Origin: Jannaschia sp. CCS1 | GTDB taxonomy: Bacteria > Pseudomonadota > Alphaproteobacteria > Rhodobacterales > Rhodobacteraceae | Direction: 5' to 3' | Assembly (NCBI RefSeq): GCF_000013565.1 | Contig: NC_007802.1 | Location: 3,472,001 to 3,536,000 of the forward strand | Length of the DNA: 64,000 bases | In this document: positions 7,802 to 14,984 of the stretch, one piece after another | How the letters are laid out: each line of letters opens with the position of its first letter | How positions within the stretch are numbered: the stretch's first letter is position 1 | Program-made: the position numbers and the translations under genes | The notes under the pieces: model-generated | What the model was told of the DNA's origin: nothing | The model's database searches: none | The model's input: the letters and a program-made list of their open reading frames with translations, nothing else

Positions 7802-8827
7802 ATGGTCAATTTCGTAAAGCCAATCCACACAAAAAGTCGGATAAGATCTGCTGGCAAGAGAATCGTCAAGGGTAACGACACACTTGACGATAACCTAGTT
7901 CTGGAAAACTTTAGAGGCTCCCACGCATATATCTTAAACACTTTTCAGGCAAATATTCGGAACCACTCAAGAGGGATAGTGCAATCTATCGGCCAACGCT
8001 TAAAGCGCCGAAATACGATTATCGACAAAATGCGGCGGGAACCAAACATGCCGCTCGTGGCGATGCATGATATCGCAGGGTGCCGTATGGTGTTTAATTC
8101 ACTTGATGACCTTCGAGCAGTTAGAGAATCAATGCACGGCGCAAGGTGGCGTCATTCTCTCACCCATGAACTCGATAAATACGACTATATATTGCGCCCA
8201 AAATCGACAGGATACCGAGGCATTCACGATGTATACGAATACAAGGTGAATTCGGTCGGCGGTGTGCCTTGGAACGGTCTCAAGGTTGAAATTCAATACC
8301 GGACACTTCCACAGCATGCCTGGGCCACTGCCGTCGAGGTAGCAGATTTAATTACCTCCAACCGGATAAAATTTGCGGATGCAACTCAACACTATCTGAG
8401 ATATTTTCAACTGGCTAGTGAAGTAATTGCTAGAACATCTGAAGGATCAGCATCTTGCTGCGCGGAATTAACGAATGCTGAATTAAAGCTGGAGTTCGAT
8501 CAAGCGGATCGCCGCCTTGGGCTACTTCAAACCTTTGACAATCTGCGAGGAACATCCGGGCAAGCATTGCAATTTCGCCGAAACACACTTTTGATTTTTC
8601 GTTTTGACGTGGGTGAAGCAGAAGACGCTTTGGAATTAAGAACTTTTGAGAATGTGAATAGAGCGATCGAAGCATATGACGAACTCGAAAAGGAGTTCGG
8701 AGATCGGGCCGACATTGTTCTTGTCCGGGGCGAAAGTGAGGCAAACATTAGAGATGCTTTTCGGAACTATTTTTCCGATGCTAGAGCATTCGTTGACTTG
8801 GTAAGAAACGGTCTAGCTGATCTTTAA
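7802..8827 (+). CDS. RelA/SpoT-domain nucleotidyltransferase, accessory
   Basis: A 341-residue protein with one RelA/SpoT synthetase domain and no HD hydrolase domain. The core motifs are all present: SIGQRLKRR...IIDKM, MHDIAGCRMVF (catalytic Asp), RPKSTGYRGIHDVYEY and VEIQYRTLPQHAWA (catalytic Glu). About 130 further residues follow, including LELRTFENVNRAIEAYDELE and an R-N-Y-F segment; no zinc-finger cysteine cluster is seen. The family makes (p)ppGpp-type alarmones, or in toxSAS toxins pyrophosphorylates nucleotides or tRNA; which applies here is undecided. Base composition is clearly lower in GC than neighbours (23 of 60 bases G/C in 8401-8460). The ATG follows directly on the stop of the lepA-tail remnant, pointing to acquisition by transfer. 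Confidence 0.85.
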   Translation: MVNFVKPIHTKSRIRSAGKRIVKGNDTLDDNLVLENFRGSHAYILNTFQANIRNHSRGIVQSIGQRLKRRNTIIDKMRREPNMPLVAMHDIAGCRMVFNSLDDLRAVRESMHGARWRHSLTHELDKYDYILRPKSTGYRGIHDVYEYKVNSVGGVPWNGLKVEIQYRTLPQHAWATAVEVADLITSNRIKFADATQHYLRYFQLASEVIARTSEGSASCCAELTNAELKLEFDQADRRLGLLQTFDNLRGTSGQALQFRRNTLLIFRFDVGEAEDALELRTFENVNRAIEAYDELEKEFGDRADIVLVRGESEANIRDAFRNYFSDARAFVDLVRNGLADL

Positions 8828-8843
8828 AATAAGTAACTACCCC

Positions 8844-9077
8844 TCAAGCCGCCTCCACCCCAGCCTTCCCCTCCAGCAACCCCACCACGGACACATCCTC
8901 GTCCAAAGCCGCCCAATGCAACCCGAACGCGCTCACCTCAACCTCCGCCAGCGCCTCAGCATCAGCCCCCATCAGTCTCGGAAACCACGCCAAAGGCGCG
9001 CCGATGACGCGCCCGTCCGAGAGGCTCACCCACATCGTATCCTCGTCAAACCGGACACTAACTGCCGAAATGCTCAT
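8844..9077 (-). CDS. DUF2442 family protein
   Basis: A 77-residue small protein starting MSISAVSVRFDEDTMWVSLSDGR and containing the DUF2442 hallmark GAPLAWFPRL. Members are usually encoded next to a DUF4160 partner, and the pair has been suggested to act as a toxin-antitoxin-like module; no activity is established by this sequence. The start at 9077 lies inside the end of the upstream DUF4160 gene (20-base overlap), typical of translational coupling. Confidence 0.8.
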   Translation of the reverse strand: MSISAVSVRFDEDTMWVSLSDGRVIGAPLAWFPRLMGADAEALAEVEVSAFGLHWAALDEDVSVVGLLEGKAGVEAA

Positions 9078-9300
9078 GCCACGCCTCCTCGATCCGTTTG
9101 CCGTTCGCTTGTACCACCAAGGCCAACCGCCGCAGAGTGCGGGCGTCAAACCCTGAACTGCGGGCCACCGCAACCGGCGACACCCAGAATTTCGCTTCGC
9201 CACCGCCCTTCATCACGTGCACATGCACCGGCTCGCGCGGGTCGCCCTCGTTGGAATAGAAGAAAAATCGAAATCCATCGTGGCGGAAGACCGTTGGCAT
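9058..9300 (-). CDS. DUF4160 family protein
   Basis: An 80-residue protein beginning MPTVFRHDGFRFFFYSNEGDP with the DUF4160 motif EPVHVHVMKG, whose conserved His residues suggest metal or nucleic-acid interaction. The C-terminus (WHEHFGS) overlaps the start of the DUF2442 partner. The two-gene unit lies between the AT-rich RelA/SpoT gene and entericidin in what looks like an accessory patch. Direction is convergent with the RelA/SpoT gene; 16 bases separate them. Confidence 0.8.
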   Translation of the reverse strand: MPTVFRHDGFRFFFYSNEGDPREPVHVHVMKGGGEAKFWVSPVAVARSSGFDARTLRRLALVVQANGKRIEEAWHEHFGS

Positions 9301-9362
9301 AGGTCACAGACTACCGCCACCCTTGGCATCTGTCAGCACATAGAATTTTGTGTCCAAACACC

Positions 9363-9392
9363 AAAAAAGACGCCCCCGAAACCGGAGGCGTC
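9363..9392 (-). terminator. Rho-independent terminator of the entericidin gene
   Basis: On the minus strand a 10-base stem (GACGCCTCCG, 9392-9383) pairs with CGGGGGCGTC (9378-9369) around a four-base loop, followed by six T (9368-9363). It sits 24 bases after the stop of the small lipoprotein gene. Confidence 0.9.
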
Positions 9393-9415
9393 CAAACTCG
9401 TTATTACAGATTTCT

Positions 9416-9556
9416 TTAGTCCAATTCGTCTTCCACGTCCTGCGCGGTTGCCGTGATTGCCTGGCCTGCGGTGCTCACGTCTTCGCCGACGCCTCCGATG
9501 GTCTCGCAGGCGGACAGGCCGAGGACGGCTGTGAGCAAAATCAACATACGGGTCAT
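9416..9556 (-). CDS. Entericidin A/B family small lipoprotein
   Basis: A 46-residue lipoprotein: MTRMLILLTAVLGLSAC is a lipoprotein signal with lipobox LSAC, and the mature part CETIGGVGEDVSTAGQ matches the entericidin pattern of a short amphipathic peptide ending in acidic residues (QDVEDELD). Entericidins A and B of E. coli form an antidote-toxin pair at the envelope; in Rhodobacteraceae single copies are common. AAGGAG precedes the ATG by seven bases, and a strong terminator follows the stop, so it is an independent transcript. Confidence 0.88.
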   Translation of the reverse strand: MTRMLILLTAVLGLSACETIGGVGEDVSTAGQAITATAQDVEDELD

Positions 9557-9655
9557 GGTCATCTCCTTTGATGCGGTTCAAAGTGTTAACGCGCGCCGGG
9601 GGGAGAGGGTTCCATCGTCACACACAGGGGCGCAGGGAACCGCCCGACCGGCCCC

Positions 9656-10087
9656 TCACTCCATCCCCGCCTTGAACCGCATATCCGCCATCTCCTCCCG
9701 GAACCGGCGCTCCATTTCCTCGCCATAGCCCCATTGCGGCCGCGCCTCGCCCGCCTGCTCGCCATCGCGGAACGCGTCAATCGTCTCCTCCCCGTGCAAA
9801 AACCCGCCCAGCTTCAGGTGCATGAAGGCGCGCAGGACGTCGTTCATCCGGGACTGATAGCCCGGCCCGGCGGATTTGAAGAACTTCACCACATCCTCAT
9901 CAAACCGGACGGTCAGTTGCTTTTTCGGGCTGGACCGCCGGGTGGAGATTTCGTGCCACGCCTCGGGGATGCGGCGCGCGTCCATCAGGTGGTTTTGCAG
10001 GTCCCATTCCAGGCGTTTCATCGCCTCGGCCATGTAGAAGTGATGCGCGCGGGCGGCTTTGGAGAGGGGTTTGGGTTGGGCAGCCAT
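9656..10087 (-). CDS. BrnA-like antitoxin family protein, without BrnT
   Basis: A 143-residue protein carrying a BrnA-type ribbon-helix-helix segment: KKQLTVRFDEDVVKFFKSAG then GYQSRMNDVLRAFM. BrnA normally represses its operon and neutralises the RNase BrnT, which precedes it. No BrnT gene lies on either side, and the extra N-terminal (about 60 residues) and C-terminal extensions exceed the usual antitoxin length, so it may be a stand-alone DNA-binding regulator. The second ATG (10087) has GGAGG five bases ahead, inside the first four codons of the longer alternative, so I start there. Confidence 0.75.
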   Translation of the reverse strand: MAAQPKPLSKAARAHHFYMAEAMKRLEWDLQNHLMDARRIPEAWHEISTRRSSPKKQLTVRFDEDVVKFFKSAGPGYQSRMNDVLRAFMHLKLGGFLHGEETIDAFRDGEQAGEARPQWGYGEEMERRFREEMADMRFKAGME

Positions 10088-10205
10088 GGGGGCCTCCATT
10101 GCGGATCCGGGCCATGACTGTCGTGCGGGGTGGTTAAGGAGTGGTGAAAATCTGTGTAGGGCGGAGTGTAGTTACAGAAAAACTACAAGGTCACTACAGG
10201 ATCAC

Positions 10206-10976
10206 TCACCCCAGAAACGCGGCTGTTGCGGCCTCGAACTCGCGCGGTTTTTCGGCGTGGAGCCAGTGCCCCGCACCGGGGATTTTCGCAAACCGCGCGG
10301 CGGGGAAGAGCTGTTTGATGGTGTCGCGGTGGTCTGGCAAAACGTAGTCGGACGCGGTGCCTGACAGCATCAGGACGTCGCCCTCAAACGGGCCGTCCAC
10401 GTCGTCCGGAAAGCCCAGGATCGCGGGCATATCGGCCTCCAACTGATCCAGGTTGAACCGCCAGCGCCTCTCCCTAACGTCCAGGGATTGCAGGAGAAAT
10501 GCCCGCACGCCGGGTTCCTCAACCGCCCGTGCCAGCTGTCGGTCCGCGTCGCCACGGGTCTCGACAATCGACAGATCCACAACCCGCATCGCGTCGATCA
10601 TGCCCTGCTGCGTGTGCTCATAGGCCACCGGCGCGATGTCGGCCACGACCAGTTTGCGCACCGATACGGGGTGCGTCAGCGCCAGAACCATCGCCGCCTT
10701 GCCACCCATGGAATGGCCGATCACATCCGCCCGTCCACCAATTTTATCAATGATTTCAGCCAGATCATCCGCCATTGCGCCATAGGTGTGGGGCGCAGTC
10801 CAGGGACTGGCCCCATGGTTGCGCATGTCGACGCTGATCACAAAACGCTCCTCCGCCAGGCGCTTGGCGATGACGTTCCAGTTGCGGGCCGACCCGAACA
10901 GACCGTGGGCGATCAGGATCGGCGGGGCAGAGCCCTCGGCCCCAAAGGTGTAGGTTTCCAACATGGGATCAGGCAT
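10206..10976 (-). CDS. Alpha/beta hydrolase, YbfF-like esterase
   Basis: A 256-residue single-domain alpha/beta hydrolase. The oxyanion strand motif HGLFGSARNW, the nucleophile elbow GHSMGG (Ser89) and the C-terminal GAGHWLHAEKP (catalytic His) are all present, as in E. coli esterase YbfF. A carboxylesterase acting on short acyl esters is the family expectation; the substrate is not deducible. It stands alone, with about 100 bases on each side; upstream on the opposite strand is a small unknown membrane protein. Confidence 0.88.
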   Translation of the reverse strand: MPDPMLETYTFGAEGSAPPILIAHGLFGSARNWNVIAKRLAEERFVISVDMRNHGASPWTAPHTYGAMADDLAEIIDKIGGRADVIGHSMGGKAAMVLALTHPVSVRKLVVADIAPVAYEHTQQGMIDAMRVVDLSIVETRGDADRQLARAVEEPGVRAFLLQSLDVRERRWRFNLDQLEADMPAILGFPDDVDGPFEGDVLMLSGTASDYVLPDHRDTIKQLFPAARFAKIPGAGHWLHAEKPREFEAATAAFLG

Positions 10977-11076
10977 AGGCCGCCGGACGATGGAAATCCA
11001 GCCAAAGCCAATGGGTTGAGCGGCGGTAGCCCACGTTCTACCTTCGCGCGGATACAGCAGGGGACGGCCCGATTCG

Positions 11077-11448
11077 ATGGATCACGCAGGCTACACAGAG
11101 CTGACCGAAGAGCTGCGCGGCCTGATGGCCGACCGCCTGTCGGTGCGGGCCCGCACCTTCCCCAAAGCCGTGCGCAAGGCCGGGCGACTGTTGCCTGAGC
11201 CCGCGCGGCAGGCCGCCCGGGAGTTGGTGGAGATAGAGGCGCGTCTGGCCCATCCCAAGCTCGCCGCCCGCACGGATCCGATGCAGACGCAACGTGCCGC
11301 CGAGACACTGCGCACCAGCCTCCTGCGCCACCGGTCCGGCGCCCTCGCCGGGCAGCGTCGTAGCCTTCTGGCCGCCGAAATCGGCTTCCGCGCGCTGGTC
11401 ATATTGGGCGCCGGTCTCGCGTTTGTGCAGTGGCAAGGGCTGGCCTGA
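11077..11448 (+). CDS. Small protein with C-terminal transmembrane segment, unknown
   Basis: A 123-residue protein not recognised. The first 95 residues are basic and helical (many Arg, Leu, Ala; e.g. RLSVRARTFPKAVRKAGRLLP), and the last 23 form one hydrophobic segment (IGFRALVILGAGLAFVQW), suggesting a tail-anchored inner membrane protein. It is divergent from the esterase gene. Alphaproteobacterial homologues are probable, judging from ordinary codon use. Confidence 0.65.
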   Translation: MDHAGYTELTEELRGLMADRLSVRARTFPKAVRKAGRLLPEPARQAARELVEIEARLAHPKLAARTDPMQTQRAAETLRTSLLRHRSGALAGQRRSLLAAEIGFRALVILGAGLAFVQWQGLA

Positions 11449-11489
11449 CCACCCCGGACCAACACTTCCAGATTGCGCCCATGGGGGGG

Positions 11490-11558
11490 AGCGCGAGGGG
11501 GGCTTCCCCCCTCGCCACCGTCGCGCTTGCGAAGCAAGGCGAAATCCCTCCCGACAGC
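11490..11558. repeat. Short intergenic hairpin repeats
   Basis: Contains GAGGGGGGC-TTCCCCCCTC and CTTGC-GAA-GCAAG (11526-11538) followed by GCGAAATCCC. The second hairpin matches TTTGC-AAA-GCAAA at 34602-34614 with a compensated first stem pair and similar flanks, so both belong to one dispersed family. Confidence 0.6.
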
Positions 11559-12470
11559 CTAGTGCACCGGTTTGATGAAGGTCCCGTTCTGCAAATCGCG
11601 CATGGCCTGCTGCAACTCCGCCTGGGTGTTCATCACGATCGGTCCGTGCCAGGCGACAGGCTCCTCAATCGGCGCGCCCGAAATCAGGAGGAAGCGCACC
11701 CCCTCCTCCCCCGCCTGTACCGTCACCTCATCGCCGGTGCCAAAGCGGATCAGCGTGCGGTTGCCCGAGAGGTCGCGGATGTTGACCTCTTCGCCCAGGA
11801 CCTCCTTTTCCAGCAGCACGCCCTGGGGCCCGGACGCATCGACAAATGCGCCAGCCCCTTCAAACACATACGCAAACGCCCGGCGGTAGGTGTCGATGCG
11901 AAACGTCTTCTTCACGCCAGCCGGAACTGTCACATCAAGATATTGCGGGTCCGCGGCGATGCCATCAACCGGCCCCCGCTTGCCCCAGAACGCCCCGGTG
12001 ATCACGCGGACATGCACCCCGTCATCGTCGGTCACCTCCGGAATATCCGCGCCCTGAATATCCTGATAGCGCGGGGCGGTCATCTTGTCGGCGGCAGGCA
12101 GGTTGCCCCACAGCTGAAAGCCATGCATCTGACCCGTCGCGTTCCCCAACGGCATCTCCTGGTGCAGAATGCCCGACCCTGCGGTCATCCATTGTACGGA
12201 TCCCGGCCCCAGCTTGCCGGAATTCCCCAGGCTGTCGGAATGCTCCACCGTGCCTTCCAGCACATAGGTGATGGTCTCGATCCCGCGGTGCGGGTGCCAT
12301 GGAAACCCCTTGGCGTAAAAGGCCGGGTCATCGTTGCGGAAGTCATCAAACAGCAGGAACGGGTCCAGCTCGGACGGATCTTGGAAGCCGAATGCGCGGT
12401 GCAGGTGGACGCCCGCACCCTCCATCGTGGCCTGCGCGGGACGTGTTTCCAATATGGGACGAATAGACAT
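11559..12470 (-). CDS. Pirin family protein
   Basis: A 303-residue bicupin of the pirin family (YhhW/quercetinase-like group). The N-terminal cupin shows the metal-binding pattern FPWHPHRGIETITYVLEG and later MTAGSGILHQE, giving the His/His/His/Glu set; pirin C-terminal domain follows. Bacterial pirins bind iron or other metals and some oxidise quercetin; the physiological role here is unknown. Length and domain order are usual. Single gene, facing away from the small membrane protein at 12559. Confidence 0.92.
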   Translation of the reverse strand: MSIRPILETRPAQATMEGAGVHLHRAFGFQDPSELDPFLLFDDFRNDDPAFYAKGFPWHPHRGIETITYVLEGTVEHSDSLGNSGKLGPGSVQWMTAGSGILHQEMPLGNATGQMHGFQLWGNLPAADKMTAPRYQDIQGADIPEVTDDDGVHVRVITGAFWGKRGPVDGIAADPQYLDVTVPAGVKKTFRIDTYRRAFAYVFEGAGAFVDASGPQGVLLEKEVLGEEVNIRDLSGNRTLIRFGTGDEVTVQAGEEGVRFLLISGAPIEEPVAWHGPIVMNTQAELQQAMRDLQNGTFIKPVH

Positions 12471-12558
12471 AGGTTTGTCTCCTTGCGGCGTGGTTGCCCC
12501 CTAGGTAGGACCGGGCAGAGCCTCCGTCACCCCCGCACGGCGGCACGAAAGGTGTGCA

Positions 12559-13065
12559 ATGGCGCGGAAGAAGAAGATCGACCCCGATGAGCATCTGGCC
12601 AGCATCATCCCGCGCGCGCCCCGCCGGGTTGTGGCCGTGGGCTTCATCGTCTCGCTCGCCGTCATCGTCTGGACCGTGGCCGCCCTGCGCCCGCCCGAGC
12701 ATTTCGGCTACATGCTGTTTCTGGTCTTCTTCGGGGCGGGCTGCTTCTGGCTCGGCTACACCATGTGGCACGCCTCGGCCCGTGAGATCGAGTTGACCCG
12801 GTCCGAGCTGCGCGAGGTAGGGGGGCGCGTGCTGTGCACCGTCGACAACGTCGCCCGCGTGGACCGCGGGGCGTTCGCGTTCAAGCCCGCCGGTGGCTTC
12901 CTCATTCGCTTGAAAGAGCCCCACGCCCCGCGCGTTTACGCACCCGGCCTGTGGTGGCGCTGGGGCCGGACATTGGCCGTAGGCGGTGTCACCGCACGCC
13001 AGGATGGCAAGAACGTCGCTGACATGATGATCGTGATGCTGGTGGAGCGCGGCGAAGACGTCTGA
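12559..13065 (+). CDS. Small membrane protein with two transmembrane segments, unknown
   Basis: A 168-residue protein. After a basic N-terminus (MARKKKIDPDE) there are two hydrophobic segments, roughly residues 24-42 and 48-68, then a cytoplasmic or periplasmic beta-rich part (EIELTRSELREVGGR...). The layout is that of a PH-domain-like membrane protein, but I do not recognise the family. It is divergent from the pirin gene with 88 bases between them. Confidence 0.65.
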   Translation: MARKKKIDPDEHLASIIPRAPRRVVAVGFIVSLAVIVWTVAALRPPEHFGYMLFLVFFGAGCFWLGYTMWHASAREIELTRSELREVGGRVLCTVDNVARVDRGAFAFKPAGGFLIRLKEPHAPRVYAPGLWWRWGRTLAVGGVTARQDGKNVADMMIVMLVERGEDV

Positions 13066-13165
13066 CCGGGCCAGCCCGCGTCACGATGGCGGTCGCCGCC
13101 CGCTTCAGGGGCTCTCCTCGGCGCTATCCGGCATCACGCCGCACGGTCCAGGACCCCACTGCGCC

Positions 13166-13207
13166 CCACTTTCCCCGTTCTCCAAATATCCCCCCCGGAG
13201 GGTCGGG
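13166..13207 (-). repeat. Dispersed repeat, CCGGGATATTT type, copy 1
   Basis: Read on the minus strand it runs CCTCCGGGGGGGATATTTGG followed by AGAACGGGGAAAG. The same pattern occurs at 42702, 49712 and 59341. It sits between the small membrane protein and the end of glutamate dehydrogenase. Confidence 0.65.
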
Positions 13208-13257
13208 CCGCCAAGCAGACCACCCGCCGGAGGGCGTACGCATTCGTCCCCGCCGCC

Positions 13258-14691
13258 TCAGATGCCCTTGGCCTGATAGCTCGACGCCACCCGGTTGATC
13301 GACACCAGGAACCCCGCCGTGCGCAGATCATGCACATCGTCGCGCTCATACCACACGCTGCGCATCGCGGCGTAGGCCTCTCGCATGGTATCGTCGAGGC
13401 CCGAGCGGACCAGCTCCAGTTCACCCGCCCCGCGCAGATACTTCTGCTTGAAATTCGGGGTCATGGACCAGGCCCCGCCCAGATGCTGATCCAGGCGCTG
13501 CAACTCATCCACGATCAACTGGTGGCGCGCCTCTTCCTGACGGCGCTGCATACGGCCAAAGCGGATGTGGCTCAGGTTCTTGACCCACTCGAAGTAGGAC
13601 ACCGTCACGCCGCCCGCATTGGCATAGAGGTCGGGGATGATGATCACACCGCGCTCCAGCAGGATATCGTTCGCGCCCGCCGTGACCGGACCGTTGGCCG
13701 CCTCGATGATGAGTTTCGCCTTGATATTGGCAGCGTTGCCCAGGTTGATCACGCCCTCCAGAGCCGCCGGGATCAGGATATCGCACTCCTCCTCCAGGGC
13801 AGCATTGCCGTTCTCATCGTAGCTGCCGTTGGGGAAGCCCTTCACACCGCCGTGATGGGCGATCCAGTTGTGCAACTCGTCGATATTGATCCCGCTGGGG
13901 TCATGAATTGCGCCATCCCGCTCGATCACATGGGTGACGATGGAGCCGTCTTCCTCGCTCAGGAACTTCGCCGCGTGATAGCCCACATTGCCCAGACCCT
14001 GGACAATGACCCGCTTGCCATCCAACGAGCCGTCCATGCCCGCCTTGGCGATGTCTTCGGGGTGGCGGAAGAATTCCTGCAAAGCGTATTGCACCCCGCG
14101 GCCCGTGGCCTCCACCCGGCCCTGGATGCCGCCCGCATGGGGCGGTTTGCCGGTGACGCAGGCGCGCGCGTTGATATCGGTCGTGTTCATCCGCGCATAT
14201 TGATCGGCCATGATCGCCATCTCGCGCTCTCCGGTGCCCATATCGGGGGCGGGCACGTTCTGGGCCGGGTCGATCAGGTCGCGCTTGATCAGCTCATAGG
14301 CGAAGCGGCGGGTGATCTTTTCCAACTCATCGTTGTCATATTCCCGCGGGTCGATGCACAGGCCCCCCTTGGACCCGCCGAACGGCGCCTCCACCAGCGC
14401 GCATTTATAGGTCATCAGCGCGGCCAGCGCCTCCACCTCATCCTGGTTCACGCCAAGCGAATAGCGGATGCCGCCCTTCACGGGCTCGGTATGCTCGGAA
14501 TGGACAGAGCGGTAGCCCGTGAATGTCCGCACCTCGCCGCGAAGTTTCACGCCAAACCGCACCGTGTAGGTGGAATTGCAGACGCGTATCTTTTCCTCCA
14601 ACCCCGGCGGCAGGTCCAGAAGGGCGGCGGCCCGGTTGAACATCAAATCAACGGATTGTCTGAAACTAGGCTCTGTCCGGTTGGTCGTCAT
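13258..14691 (-). CDS. Glu/Leu/Phe/Val dehydrogenase (NAD-type glutamate dehydrogenase)
   Basis: A 477-residue amino acid dehydrogenase, most likely glutamate dehydrogenase (glutamate to 2-oxoglutarate plus ammonium). It shows the substrate-site motifs VKGGIRY and APFGGSKGGL, the catalytic PAPDMGTGEREM region and the dinucleotide fold VIVQGLGNVGYHAAKFL. GGGAGA stands six bases before the ATG at 14691; a longer upstream start adds a basic leader without such a site. Length is greater than the 420 residues of compact bacterial forms, as in alphaproteobacterial and mitochondrial-like types. Monocistronic. Confidence 0.92.
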   Translation of the reverse strand: MTTNRTEPSFRQSVDLMFNRAAALLDLPPGLEEKIRVCNSTYTVRFGVKLRGEVRTFTGYRSVHSEHTEPVKGGIRYSLGVNQDEVEALAALMTYKCALVEAPFGGSKGGLCIDPREYDNDELEKITRRFAYELIKRDLIDPAQNVPAPDMGTGEREMAIMADQYARMNTTDINARACVTGKPPHAGGIQGRVEATGRGVQYALQEFFRHPEDIAKAGMDGSLDGKRVIVQGLGNVGYHAAKFLSEEDGSIVTHVIERDGAIHDPSGINIDELHNWIAHHGGVKGFPNGSYDENGNAALEEECDILIPAALEGVINLGNAANIKAKLIIEAANGPVTAGANDILLERGVIIIPDLYANAGGVTVSYFEWVKNLSHIRFGRMQRRQEEARHQLIVDELQRLDQHLGGAWSMTPNFKQKYLRGAGELELVRSGLDDTMREAYAAMRSVWYERDDVHDLRTAGFLVSINRVASSYQAKGI

Positions 14692-14984
14692 GGCACGTCT
14701 CCCTTTGGCTGTGCCCCTCGTCGTGTCTCCCAACAAGAGGGGTTCGGGCACGCCACGGGACCGCGCGCGCCCACTGCCACATGGCCACAGCATCGGACGT
14801 CACGCAACCGTGAGTTGCGCAAATATCAGGCACAGACGGCCCCAAGCCGAGCGAAAGAACCCGGTTCCTCCATGCTCCCGCCCCATTTCTGCCTTGCTTT
14901 CAGATGACAAGGTCCCTCGGTGCCATGGGTGTATTCCGTCGCGAGGACCTCTGGCCGATTGGGTTTATGATTAGGAGAGACGGC

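Noticed and set aside
9656-10087. Complete BrnT-BrnA module
   Set aside because: I looked for a BrnT-like frame on both sides and found none; only the BrnA-like part is present.
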